Translations under genes and position numbers: made by a program | Notes under the pieces: model-generated | What the model saw: the letters and a program-made list of their open reading frames with translations, nothing else | Database searches by the model: none | Told to the model about the DNA's origin: nothing | In this document: positions 12,569-23,260 of the stretch, one piece after another | Layout of the letters: each line of letters starts with the position of its first letter | Numbering within the stretch: the first letter of the stretch is position 1 | Source of the DNA: Leptasterias polaris | Taxonomy: Eukaryota > Echinodermata > Asteroidea > Forcipulatida > Asteriidae | Length of the DNA: 64,000 bases | Reading direction: 5' to 3' | Assembly (NCBI GenBank): GCA_037783415.1 | Contig: JAZGTN010000027.1 | Location: forward strand, 3,310,001-3,374,000

Positions 12569-14381
12569 AACTAACCGTATATAGTATCTGGAACGGAATT
12601 TTGCAACATGCCCCGCCCACCCCCGCCCACCCCTTTACCCCCCCCCCCCCCCCCTTAACAGCTAGGAAGATGAAACTTGGAAGAACAATAAATGTGTTTG
12701 TTTGTTGGGAACTTTGTTATAAAGTTCACAATAAACTCAATATGAATACATGGTTAGAAAAGTTGGAGGGAAAGCAAAAACGCCCCCCCCCCCCCAACTC
12801 AAGGCCCCCTTCCAACCTGTTTCCCTTTTTACCGCTTATCCACAATAATTAACCCCCTCTTGTCGAGTAATAAAATAGTTTGTAAGGTTTTTAGAATCTT
12901 ATTACGAAAAAGAGACATGTTAATAACTTTTTGAGGGAAGATTTGGACGTAACTTCCAAGTATTCAATATAATGTACACAGTGTGTCATGCAGGTTTTTC
13001 CTCTCACATTGCTTAAAGTACGTGTAAATGCTTCAACATGTTTGACCTTGTTGTAGACAAACGCAATAAAATATTCCACATTTTTTCCCAGATTTCATAT
13101 CAGTGACTTATTCTCAACATTTTAAGCATAATTTTTTCCCCATAAAGAATAATTGACTGCCCTTATAAGGGTGCACTACTCTAAATCGACCAAAAATTCA
13201 TGCGCCAAGCTACTTATCATAATTTGTAAACCCACAACTTATTTTTAATTATAACGTTTTGGGGGTCATGCAACTAATAGAGTGTGTAATTATAAGAACT
13301 TATCACAACCTGGGGGTTCTGGGTTTCAAGTTTTGAGGAGATTTGATAAATTTGGGCTTTAAAGTTGGTCCTATTTAGCTTGGGAATTGGAGGAGTGCCT
13401 CATGAAAACTGGCGGCAAGTCGGTTTGGGAAAAAACACATTTTCGGGGGTGTTTTTTTCTGGGGTAATTAGCAAAAATTCCAAACGGCTGACCTGCCAAA
13501 AATTGAAAAGAAATCTGAAGTTTAGTTGTCTGAAAATATATTTGATTGGTTTTCAAGAGGCTGAGAGACTTTTAACTATTTTTTGAGAATTTTTGAATAT
13601 TTAGCATTTATCATTGTTTGCTATGGGAGTCTATTTAGAGGGGTGAAACCTATAGATACAAAATGGTGGCGCCCACTACACCCGTGTGCTTGTTGTTAAT
13701 ACGGTTATGTAGGCTTGAAACGACGACAGTAGTGTGTTGTATGGGGGCACTTTTCGTCAGTTGTTGCTGTGTTTACATTGAAAACATCATTCCTTTGGCT
13801 GTATTAACAGATAGTATATAGTAATAATGTTGCTATTTGTTCCTAAAATTACAAAACAACAGAATAATTCAACGTTCCAAAGAAAGGTTTGCTGGGTTTG
13901 GTTTTTAGTGTAATACTATATCGACGAGTATGAGACTATCACGGTAAGTCACATTCAAGAAACTCAAGAATCTTCAGTGGCTGGTTGATCAGGGGAAAAG
14001 TAGAGACAAACCATCAACAGACTATGTGAAGATGACATAGGCGGTGGGTGGTTGATATGGCATCATGAATAATAATAATAATAATAAAGACTTGTTATGC
14101 GCACATATCCACCCTGCTGGGTGTTCAAGGCGCAGAATGTCAAGTTCCCGGGAACTGATTGCATGTGTGAAACCCTAGCCCTCGCAGCCAAAACCTTAGC
14201 CCTCAGCAAAAACCCACAGCCTACACCCAAACCCTAGCCATCGGCCAAAACCCTAGCCATCGGCACAGAAACCCTAGCCGTCGGCCCAAACCCTAGCATA
14301 CACCCCAAACCCTATAGCCATCAGCCCAAAACCCTAGCTCTTAGTCTAAACCCTAGTTTACAGTCTTATCCTATTGTCCAC
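12569..14381. repeat. Array unit 8, edge copy with insertions
   Basis: C tracts of 17 and 13. A CGCCCACCC box is duplicated near 12613-12631, a TA is added in the GTATATAGTATC box near 12588, ATTAACAGATAG replaces ATTAATAGATAG near 13803, and 68 bp are inserted at 14071-14138. The excess of private changes in units 7 and 8 is what less frequent homogenisation at an array edge would give. Confidence 0.95.
14071..14138. mobile_element. SINE-tail-like fragment inserted in array unit 8
   Basis: The insert starts with six or seven AAT repeats followed by a short sequence ending CAAGGCGC. GAAT is duplicated on both sides (14067-14070 and 14135-14138), and the seven other units show the empty site. 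It resembles the tail end of the SINE at 31812 and the fragment at 53320, so I read it as a strongly truncated minus-strand copy of that group. Confidence 0.65.
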
Positions 14382-14619
14382 AACTAACCGTATAGTATCT
14401 GGAACGGAATTTTGCAACAATTTGCGGACGTGATTTACTATACTTTGAAGACTTGGTAAAAATAACAACTGTCCATTGCACAGGTACAAAAAATATGTGT
14501 AAATATAAAAATAGTTTGAAACATTGAGTTATGCACCACCAGTGCTCCATAAAAAGTTATAGAACTTAACAGTTTATATTCTGGTAGTTATTATAGTCTC
14601 AAAGGTTCAGATTTCAAAT

Positions 14620-14770
14620 GGAGGGGCACCCTGGGGGGCACTGACATCAATTGGGGGGAACGTGCCCCCCCCCTCCCCCACCCTCCGTGCCCCCCTTAGT
14701 TACGCCACTGGGGACTCCTAGAATCCGGGTCAATTCTGACCAGGGAGTTTTTAGAGTGTTTTGTTCACTT
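14620..14770. repeat. GC-rich dispersed-repeat fragment next to the array
   Basis: A block of G and C runs, including GGGGGGAACGTGCCCCCC near 14655-14672, is followed by TTAGTTACGCCACTGG and a GGGTCAATTCTGACCAGGG box. The GGGGCACGTTCCCCC core recurs in inverse orientation near 40345-40360, and a related GTCAGAATTGG box is near 46910. No coding is seen. Confidence 0.5.
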
Positions 14771-14771
14771 A

Positions 14772-16703
14772 CACTGTAAAAACGGCGTTTAGAATCTAAA
14801 CACATTTCTAAACGCCTCGCTTGTACCCACTTTTTTCACACGTTTAGCCCTCAACTGTTTAGATTTTGCGTTTCTGTGACATGTTTACCCCGAGACACAT
14901 TTAGCCTGTGATACGTTTAGATTGAATGTGTTTAGGGTTCATAGTGAGTGCTAAACATGTTTAGAATCCAACACGTTTTAGAGAATAAGCTTAATTTTTA
15001 AACACCTGAAGAAAAGAAAAGAGAAATGTTGCAACATTCGCCTGCCTGCTTACTGAAACATAACGCTCAAGCTACGCTCGGCATGAGAATCGATAAATCA
15101 TCATCATCTCAACGGGTCATCGAGATGTTTTTCATCGAGATGATTTTCATCGAGATGATTTGAGGAGCAATGATGCCATAATTTCAGTCATACTGAAAAC
15201 GGTCATTTTGAAGTCTCAGAATCCGTTCCAATTATATACATTTTGGGCTTTACTTTCTACCCATGGTGTGAATCTTTGAAGTGCTGGCCAATATGATACA
15301 ACAAAAATTTGCTTCAATTGAATTACACACATTAAAGTGTAAACTACTGCGCAGGAAAGGCTGTTATACCTACAATGGTTTTGAATAAACACCGAGGTCT
15401 ATATTTGTGCATATTTAATGAAACCCCGCCCATTTCATTCTAAACAAACTGATGAATTTAAACACATACAAAACATGTTTACAAGCAAACATGTTTAGAA
15501 ATATGTTTGTAAGCCCAAATTGGTATCCCTTTAACATGTCAAAAAGCTAAACGTGTTGCGATCAGTGCAGGTTTGAACTGGTTTGAACATTCAAATACAC
15601 CAGAATGTGTGTTCATCATTTTAGTACGTTTGCTACCTGAGCAATTTTACTTGCCATGAGGGGCTAAACGTGTGGAGCATTTTTGATACCTTTGTAAAGT
15701 TACGTATTACCAAAATGCGAATTATTTTAAACCCTTTTAATTATGTGTTTATGCCATATAGCAAAAACGCTCTCCAAGGAAGGCCTATATGCCTACGTGG
15801 AAGCCTATCATGACTAGCTGCTTAGCTTTTTCATACCAATAGCAAACGTATTCAATTGATGTAAACACATTCTGGTGTATTCAAATGTTCAAACCAGTTC
15901 AAAACACGTTTAGCTTTTGACATGTTAAAGAGATAGCCATTTAGCTTCAAACATATTTCTGAACGTGTTTGCGTGTAAACATGTTTTGTATGTGTTTAAA
16001 TTCAAAACTGCATTTCAAACAAGCACAACAAATCTCAACCCGTTTAGCTTTTTGACATGTTAAAGAGGTAGCCATTTAGCTTCAAACATATTTCTAAACA
16101 CGTTTGCCTGTAAACATGTTTTGTATGTGTTTAAATTCAAAACTGCATTTCAAACAAGCACAACAAATCTCAACACGTTTAGCTTTTTGACATGTTAAAG
16201 AGATACCCATTTAGCTTACAAACATATTTCTAAACATGTTTGCGTGTAAACATGTTTTGTATGTGTTTAAAATCAAAACTTCACTTAAAACAAGCATAAC
16301 AAATCTCAACACGTTTAGCTTTTTGACATGTTAAGGAGATACCCATTTAGCTTACAAACATATTTCTAAACATGTTTGCGTGTAAACATGTTTTGTATGT
16401 GTTTAAAATCAAAACTTCACTTAAAACAAGCACAACAAATCTCAACACGTTTAGCTTTTTGACATGTTAAGGAGATACCCATTTAGCTTACAAACATATT
16501 TCTAAACATGTTTGCGTGTAAACATGTTTTGTATGTGTTTAAATTCAAAACTGCATTTCAAACAAGCATAACAAATCTCAACACCTTTAGCTTTTTGACA
16601 TGTTAAGGAGATACCCATTTAGCTTTCAAGCATTATTTCTAAACATGTTTGCGTGTAAACATGTTGTGTGTGTGTTTAAACGCTAAGCGCCGTTTTTACA
16701 GTG
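14772..16703. mobile_element. DNA transposon-like TIR element with large internal fold-back, no transposase
   Basis: The ends are exact inverted repeats of CACTGTAAAAACGGCG (14772-14787 and 16688-16703), flanked by TA on both sides, which fits a TA target duplication. Inside, TTTAG/CTAAA words recur throughout. A left arm near 15430-15630 is the reverse complement of the region 15850-16010: both contain the box pairing AACTGGTTTGAACATTC with GAATG/TTCAAACCAGTT-type sequence. The two arms could form a long stem with about a 220-base loop. The right half is filled by a 136-bp tandem repeat. There is no open frame of transposase size, so this is a non-autonomous element. Confidence 0.82.
15895..16680. 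repeat. Six-copy 136-bp tandem repeat inside the TIR element
   Basis: The anchor ACGTTTAGCTTTTTGACATG recurs with its CGTTT at 15907, 16041, 16176, 16312, 16448 and 16584, giving spacings of 134, 135, 136, 136 and 136. The first copies are more diverged than the last. A seventh, inverted copy lies in the left arm near 15465-15560. Confidence 0.9.
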
Positions 16704-16859
16704 TACTTTTGGGTATACCACGTTACCATGACTTACCTTCTAGAGCAGATGAGCCAAAAAGCATCAACAGCACAAGAGTTGATCCAGTACCGTGAGAGCA
16801 AATGATGGTGGTTTCTAATTAATATTGCCCGCTAAATTTGAGCGTATTGAATCTCTATA

Positions 16860-17400
16860 CTGAATCTCTTGCTCACTTCTGAAGACCCTGTCTGACTTCA
16901 GTACAATGGATAACTGAGTAGTGCTGATAGTCTAACATTGACCACTCAGCTAAAATTGAATGACTGTACTGAATATGAATACTGAGTCTCTTGCTCACCA
17001 CTGTAGACCCTGACTTTGGTGTACGCAAGCATGGAGGAAGGTGCGATGGAATAAAAAAGACGCTGCTAGTAGTCTAACTTGAAGTAAATTTATTTAAAAT
17101 TATAACTAATTTAATTAGTATATTACTGCCAAGCCAAAAAATTATTAAGTAACGACGGTGACGGCCAAAGGCAGGTTTCAATTATTTTTAGCAAATTGTT
17201 CCCTAACAAGGGGAATCTTTGTATTTTTGTTCAGCCAAGCGTATCATAGTGGGGGTGTGAGAGCGGAGGTTTTGTTAAGTGACGTATTCTTGGCGATAGC
17301 TTCAAGGTTGGGCTCTGTTTCCTCCGATTTCTTGAACAGAAGGGGATGGTTGAAACGTGACTTAACAGGCAGTGCTGTTGCCTTGGGTATCACACGTTAA
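16860..17400 (+). repeat. Dispersed repeat, distant copy of the 50.9-52.6 kb block
   Basis: It shares with 51180-51350 and 52390-52550 the ordered boxes CCAAGCGTATCAT, GGCGATAGCTTCAAGGTTGG and GAAACGTGACTT. It also shares an upstream part reading CTCACCACTGTAGACCC and GTAGTCTAACTTGAAG with 50940-51000. No protein is evident; a 243-base open frame at 17158 lies wholly in the repeat. The element type is not recognised. Confidence 0.6.
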
Positions 17401-17699
17401 AATTTTATTACAAAAACTTATTTTATTATTTGGAAAAGGTGCAGGCGCGAACGTGACTTTCAGAAGCATATATTGTTCTTTTTGATACCATAATTCAATA
17501 AGCAGAAACGATGGGTGCAATATCGAATTAAAGAATGCTTGACGTCACATCAAACCAACTGTCCCTGACCCGGAATCCTGGTCAACCCTGACCGCAAAGG
17601 TTTTGGAGTGTCAGTTATCTGCCGGCGTGACATTGTTGCCGACAAAAATTCCAAATTTTAAAAGTTTTTCATCATTCCAAATACAACTTGCAAGGCTTG

Positions 17700-18665
17700 T
17701 CTTTTCTATTTCTCCACTTACCAAGCCATAATCCCATTGTCTTAGAGGTGTTCACCTTGACCCGCTTCTGTTACAATATTTACATAAAACATAACAGAAT
17801 TTTTTTTATTTTTAGAAATAAAGACTACGGTGTAATCAGCATGTTTCATAAGTTTAACCGATTCTGTGCCCCGTGCAAACTGAATACCTTGCAGTTTACT
17901 ATCACTTCTAATCAGAAGGTCTTGGATTTGTGGCTGTGTTATCTTAATTGCAGTTAAAATCTCTCCCAATAATACAATTATTAATATCAATACGATTACT
18001 AAGACCATCAAAGTCAACTGCTCACACGAATCATTCGGAGCATAAACATAAGTAATGGTAATTAATTGATTATTTCATTTAATGTTCCTTTTCATACATC
18101 TACCTTCATTGTCTCTATCAACATTTTTAACTTCAAGATCTAATTTGTGAGAACTTAATATTGCTACCCCCGTAATTAGCGGTTACCATGATTGTAATAC
18201 ATTTTCCATTGCCACTGTTTACTCCATAATAATTAATCTGCTTCTTCATTCTGAGTTTCTTGAATAAGAATAATACTGTATTTGTGACGTTCGAAAAAAT
18301 CAAAAATAACATCACGTTTATGATCGCTTCTCATCAGACCATTCACATGAACTGAAGCAATTATAATAGACAAAAACGACATACCTACGATAAGGGTATA
18401 ACCAAATACTTAATTGTATTCCTATTAATTGATTGTTTGTCTTCCATGTCCTCTGCCCCTTCGGCTTGGAGTTTGAGTCTCATAGTTGGCTTGAATTGTA
18501 TTGTTTTGTGTCTCTGGCTTATCGGCTCTCTTCCACGATTCTCGTTTTTTTCCTGAACCTTTGTACCCCATGGACATAAGATATACGAACCCCACCTCCC
18601 TTTTATCCTCATGTTCTTGATAGGATTTGTTTTATCGAGATCAGATTTTCTCATCTCAATGTGGG
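17700..18665 (-). pseudogene. Gutted L1/Tx1-like LINE (endonuclease start joined to an RT scrap)
   Basis: Read on the minus strand. Just below 18385 a start resembling an APE-type endonuclease N-terminus appears, with a SIIIASVHVNGL strand, a KRD turn and IILIQETQ carrying the usual glutamate. Later a YVYAP-like strand lies near 18040. The frame near 17990-17745 then jumps to the heart of a reverse transcriptase, where the expected YADD box has decayed to HADY. The stretch between, most of the endonuclease and the RT fingers, is missing, and stops and frameshifts are present. The open frame at 18385-18654 upstream on this strand may be an ORF1 remnant, but I cannot match it to a domain. Similar in type to 53640-54440. 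Confidence 0.55.
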
Positions 18666-19261
18666 GTTAGGGTTTTTAAAGCAAAGCAAACGCCACCTTC
18701 GCTTGAAAAATTGTTCACCCCTTTATATTTATATATCATTAAAGAAGCCTAGTTCACACTCTCGTGTTTTGGTGTCCGTTCGACATTTTTTAGTTCCAGT
18801 CAAAGTTTAATTACTAATTTATTCCGGCTTAAATTATTTCCTGGTCACTATAATTAAAGAAATACCTTTTAGATATGTATTGTATACATAACTGTAGTCA
18901 TATTAGTCCAACTCTCCAGATCCACGAAACCAACTAATTTTCTGTCGCGCATTGTTTTCGATGTGAGGTGTTCTGACGTTGTACGGGACTATGTGTGGGT
19001 ACAGTGTGTAGTGCACGCGATCCTATCCATTTTGCAGAAACTTTTAGTGTCTTCGTTTTTCCACTGCTGCTTCGTGCTACTTGGTAACAGATTGTGAACG
19101 AATTGGTCGTGTATCTGGTGAGCACGGTGCTTTGATATCTAAATCATAACCTTTGGATAAATACTTTGTAACGTATACAATCATGTACGTTTATTGCAGC
19201 TTATTTTGACTGCGTTGGCGGCGTAGTGTACACATATTACTTGCTTGCCCCTTTGGTGTTG
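18666..19261. other. Non-coding stretch, no feature recognised
   Basis: Ordinary AT-rich sequence. The one open frame over 60 codons (18934-19125, minus) shows no domain and no splice context. Confidence 0.5.
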
Positions 19262-19945
19262 CACCCGATTCGACTACCCACCGCTGTTAATAAGCAAGGC
19301 TTGAGGGGGGGAGATGCCATTCTATAAGCGTGCCCGAAATATATTATCATCTTACATAATACGCCAGGCACACTTAGAAGCGAGGCCGGTGTCATAGGGA
19401 AATCTATCCCCCGGAAACTCTGTCCCCCATATGGGAAATTAACGTGGGATGGAGGAGGATGATTCAAAAGAGGGTGCTATCAAAAGCAGTTTGTACACAG
19501 TTCTCCATATGGAGGGACAGAATCTCCGGGGGGACAGAATCTCCTGCCACACCGGCGTCGCGCGGTAGAGAATCAGTCACACCATTACTTACCAATAATC
19601 ATTGATCGGCAGAATCTCTACCTAAGCACCTGAATACAAAGTGGATGTGTTCAATGTGATTCATCCATTGATGATTCGGAGACATTTTGGGGCGAAAACT
19701 TCCGCAACCAGAACTTTGCAGAAGAAGTCATTATTTCATGAGGCGGCCATGATGGAAAGCGCCACCAACCGATCCACGGAGAGAACGTAAACATTGCATA
19801 TTATGACATGCCTCGCTAACAATCGTGGCGGGTGATATTATGTAAGATGATAATATATTTCGGGCACGCTTATAGTATGGCATCTCCCCCCCCCCCCCCC
19901 CCAAGCCTTGCTTATTAACAGCGGTGGGTAGTCGAATCGGTTGGG
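19262..19945. mobile_element. Fold-back element with long inverted arms
   Basis: The left arm, starting at CGATTCGACTACCCACC (19266), returns inverted at GGTGGGTAGTCGAATCGG (about 19923-19940). Pairing extends through AGCAAGGCTTG, a C/G tract, GATGCCAT, CGTGCCCGAAATATATTATC and the TACATAATA boxes, about 110 bases in all. A second nested pair joins GCCGGTGT-CTCTGTCCC-CATATGG near 19385-19432 to its complement near 19505-19555. The right arm has 17 C (19886-19902) where the left has a shorter G tract. There is no transposase frame. Confidence 0.75.
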
Positions 19946-21425
19946 TGTTGGGTAAGCTAGTCAAGTTTATTTGGCGCAGTTTTTTCATTAACATCATATC
20001 ATGAGCTTTAATAAAATATCACGGTACTCTATGTTTGTAATTTAGCTGTACTGGTAATGGTAGCTTTACTTAATTTAAATTGAGTACTGTCTGTGTTGCC
20101 AACAATATGGTTGTTCTGATTTTTGTTATATATTTTTGTTTTCCTTTTGTTGCTTATCGTCCATCATAATTTGTCCACCTGTAATTGTAATCATTGAGAA
20201 TCAAATAAATTATCTCCAATCAACAATCAAGATTTGTGTGTATGTTTCCTCGATCCCCTTCCGAAGAAGGAATTACCCATCCCTTGGTGAGGAGCAATAG
20301 GCTCACCGCGCCTCAGGTCCACACACCTATAGACCCCGACATCAATTGAGTTGTTGCTGGAGGCTCGATCTTCCTTTTGTTGTTTGCTCTCGGGTTCCTC
20401 TTCGCCTGCTTGATTTTTTTTCTCTTGATTCTGAAGATTTTACGAGTGTCTTCATTTGGGTTTGAGTTTCGGTGAATCCTGCTTTACAAGTTTCATCTCA
20501 AAATGAGGTAGGTAGGTTTGGTTGTTTTTTCGTCTCGCTTGATTGTCCTTTGGGATCTTTTTTGTTCTTGAATTGTAAGATTGCTTCAGCGAAGGATTTT
20601 GTCTTTATTTTGTCCTCCATCATTGCTGTCGTTTTCCTCGTTCTCTTCGTTGTGATCATTGTCGTATGGAGGGAAACACAGGGGGCCAGGGGGCTTAAAA
20701 TTAAAAATGCTTTTAGTTTTTTGTTTTTTAAAACTATCTGCCTGCTTAAAAATTAGGCACAAGTGTGTGTGTGGTGTCTTTTCCACCAGCGGCAGGATGG
20801 ATTTCTTTTTCATCCTATGCCTATCAAATTTGTTTCTTTCTGCCAAAATGAATCTTTCATGATAATGTCACTTGTATGCTTAGATTTGCACGATAAACAT
20901 AAGCGTTTGAAACCTGACGTGCCAATTTTTCCTGGAGAAAACATATTTCATGTCGTTCTGGCGTTCAAGTGTTGTGGTGAATTGTGTGAAGCGTTTTAAA
21001 TTACTTAAATTCTTTTACTGCGCCTCATCAGGTTTGCTAGTCTGACAATTTGAACGACTCTTACGTAATAAGCAAAGACTGTTCTCAACTTAAGAGATCA
21101 GCTTGCCATTATTCGGGGCAGTCGGGTCTTGGGCGTGGTGCCGTCAACAACTATCGGCTCTCACGGTTTAATTTATTTCCGTAGCAATGTAGCTGTGTTA
21201 TTTTATAATAAAGTATTCTAGACCATATATTTATGGTGTCACTCTTCAGTTTGTTATGTCTGTTTAAATACTCCAAGATTACAAACATAATACAAGTGTA
21301 AAGACTTCACTAAGCTACACTAAACTACACTATATTTTTGGAATGAATATGCATGAAACCAGATATTGCAGCGACCAGATCCAAACGCGAGATTTGTGGG
21401 ATTAACATTTTCTTTGAGTAAAATT
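19946..21425. other. Non-coding stretch, no feature recognised
   Basis: A TC-rich plus strand around 20370-20660 produces several overlapping open frames (20472-20756, 20586-20846, 20659-20862) with no domain, no repeat and no convincing splice sites. I see no gene. Confidence 0.5.
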
Positions 21426-21429
21426 AGAA

Positions 21430-21900
21430 GATGGGTATGGATCAAAAAGTGCTTAAAAGGTGTGTCTATTTCTTGGTTTCAGGCACACAGAGGCTTGATT
21501 TTTCACCCCTCAAAATGCTCAGAGCTTCCGGGGGCTTCGCCCCCTGGACCCCCACCAGGGCTTCGTCCCTGTACCCCCACCATCGATGTTACAGAAATGT
21601 TTCCAGTAAACTTAGAAGATTTATATCGATCTGATTTCCAATAAGAGTGTGTCTATTTCTCTGTTTTAGGCACATGATAGAGGCTTGGTTTTTCACCCCT
21701 CAAAACGCCAAAAGCTCAGAGCTTCCGGGGGCTTCGCCCCCTGGACCACCACCAGGGCTTCACCCCTGGACCCCACCAGGGGACGTAAGGCCAGCCACCG
21801 GACCCCACCCATTTTGTTTTTACCCTCTAATACAAAATCCTGGTTGCGCCGCGGTTGTGCCCCCCGGTTTCAAAAAAACCTGGATCCACCCCTGTAAACA
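21430..21900. repeat. Two diverged ~215-240-bp tandem copies with a GC hairpin
   Basis: Copy 1 (about 21430-21644) and copy 2 (about 21645-21890) both read GTGTGTCTATTTC, then AGGCACA, GAGGCTT, TTTTTCACCCCTCAAAA, then GAGCTTCCGGGGGCTTCGCC and a CCACCAGGG run. GGGGGCTTCGCCCCC can form a very stable five-pair stem over a CTTCG loop. Copy 2 continues into another repeat-like CCGGTTTCAAAAAAACCTGG box. The open frames here are by-products of the GC-rich repeat. Confidence 0.7.
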
Positions 21901-21934
21901 TGCACCAGACAAGAAGTTCCAAAGAGATAGATAA

Positions 21935-23180
21935 CGTTGAAAAAAGCTGTTGGAATGGCTCTTTGTTCTACTTATCAGCGAAGCAAGATTGTGTGGGTGA
22001 GAAGAAGCAGAAAGCGCGCCTGGTTTCACGCTCAAACACCATGATCTGAAGAACCATGTCGGACACACTGGTGTAGAAAAGACAGAGGCTGGCTGTAAAA
22101 CTACGGAAAGAGGTCACCTGATTCCAACTCTTCATCGACAATATTAACAATACGCTTCTGCACCCTATCTTATAAAGATAAATGACAGGCAGAAGCTCCG
22201 GCCCAAATGTGACAACAGTACTATAGTTGTCTTATAGAGCATCAGGAGGTAAGAAATTCTGAGCTCGATAAAGACAACCAACTCGCATCTTTGCAATGCC
22301 TGTGATATACCTCTCCCAACCATAGTTGTAGGAGTACATGACCCACACCACTGACAAATCCATTCTCCCTGGGCCCCCCCACTTGGAAGCAATGCCCCCC
22401 CCCCCCCTGTGCCCCTACGTCCCTTATTTCGGCACACCGTATTAACAAACCTTGATCTGTAGACAACTTAACAGTAATTTAAGCTTTTATAAAATAACTT
22501 TTTGGGGTGATCCCTTCATCATAAATCATTCAAGGTCCATTCTGACAATTTGAAATCCTTTGAGGAGTTGTTAAAAAAAAACTAGATACTTTTTTTTCTA
22601 CATACTAACCTACGCTATTGAAAAAACCTTGGAGAAATAGGAAACGATCCAAACAACTGAATGGGGGACTTTTTCAGATATGGTCTGATTCTCATCTCAT
22701 GAATGCAAAGTCAAAACGACATTGTTGTCGCGGAACCTGCCTGACATTTCTCACAGTAAAATTCCCGCAAAACAGTCACAGTATACCCCATGGACTATTT
22801 TTGTTAAATAATGTTGCCCCGGTGAAACAACATTCGATAGGTGCCTCGATATTTTTTATTTGTTAAACATCCTTTCCATTGTCTAGGTAATCAAACCTTG
22901 ATAAACTTGAGCACCGACAGGAAGGTGATTTTTCTTGTATTGTGTCGTTTGTTTGAGTGTGTGTTTTTTCCTGTTACCAGATTGATATACACACCATATT
23001 TAATTGCTTGACGGTCTCAACTTATTAAAGATGTATGATATTATACCCAGAGGGAAATTGATAGGTCCATTCATTTTGTATACCGTGATGTCTTGACGAG
23101 TTGTGCCCCGTCTGTCTCTATCAAGCATGGTAATGGAGCGAGATGGGCCGCTTGTGCCTTCCTGTTGTTCGTACTCCAGA
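21935..23180. other. Non-coding stretch
   Basis: It contains a 13-C tract (22395-22407) and no recognisable gene. Open frames at 22165-22466 (minus) lie over the C tract and are artefacts. Confidence 0.5.
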
Positions 23181-23184
23181 AGGT

Positions 23185-23260
23185 GAATCTGTTTCATTCT
23201 CCATAAACACTGGAGTTCAGCAGGGCGATCCCATCGCCCCCTTACCTAGATACAAACTGG
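23185..23260 (+). pseudogene. Short reverse-transcriptase scrap
   Basis: In one frame a short stretch reads GESVSFSINTGVQQGDPIAP, matching the conserved RT box in which a GVxQGDPxxP turn precedes the catalytic region. Nothing else of an RT domain is intact around it. Confidence 0.4.

Larger units (their letters stand above)
1..14419. repeat. Macrosatellite array: eight ~1.73-kb units plus a 38-bp ninth start
   Basis: Near-identical units repeat head to tail. With the phase set at the AACTAACCGTATAG box, units start at 1, 1723, 3918, 5650, 7378, 9113, 10841 and 12569, and a fragment starts at 14382. Lengths are 1722, 2195, 1732, 1728, 1735, 1728, 1728 and 1813; the two long ones carry insertions. 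Each unit has, in order: a first C tract (10-19 C), a second C tract (8-13 C), about 1.2 kb of AT-rich DNA, a 12-bp palindrome and a block of degenerate CCCTA repeats. The array breaks off at 14419 inside the next unit, and it may continue left of the window. I see no gene in the unit: the small open frames mostly start at non-ATG codons and stay the same only because the DNA does. Confidence 0.97.

Noticed and set aside
38..12852. Longer array frames such as 3910-4269 and 10833-11189
   Set aside because: They run through the variable C tracts, so the frame breaks and changes from unit to unit.
299..13586. Small open frames of 61, 62 and 73 codons on both strands, conserved in all eight array units
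   Set aside because: Their first codons are GTG or TTG, not ATG, opposite-strand frames overlap, and the conservation equals that of the surrounding DNA. Nothing points to selection on protein.
1..14419. Array as a CRISPR locus or as rDNA, 5S or snRNA gene cluster
   Set aside because: Units are long and directly adjacent, with no short repeat-spacer pattern, and I found no 5S, U-snRNA or rRNA core words or pol III boxes in the unit.
20472..20999. Four overlapping frames with hydrophobic stretches
   Set aside because: The T-rich strand gives Phe/Leu/Val runs in any frame; no signal or splice context.
21366..21934. Overlapping open frames of 67-95 codons
   Set aside because: They are translations of the GC-rich hairpin repeat and its flanks in several frames.
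22165..22466. Minus-strand frames with a Gly-rich stretch
   Set aside because: The Gly run is a 13-C tract read through; no other sign of a gene.
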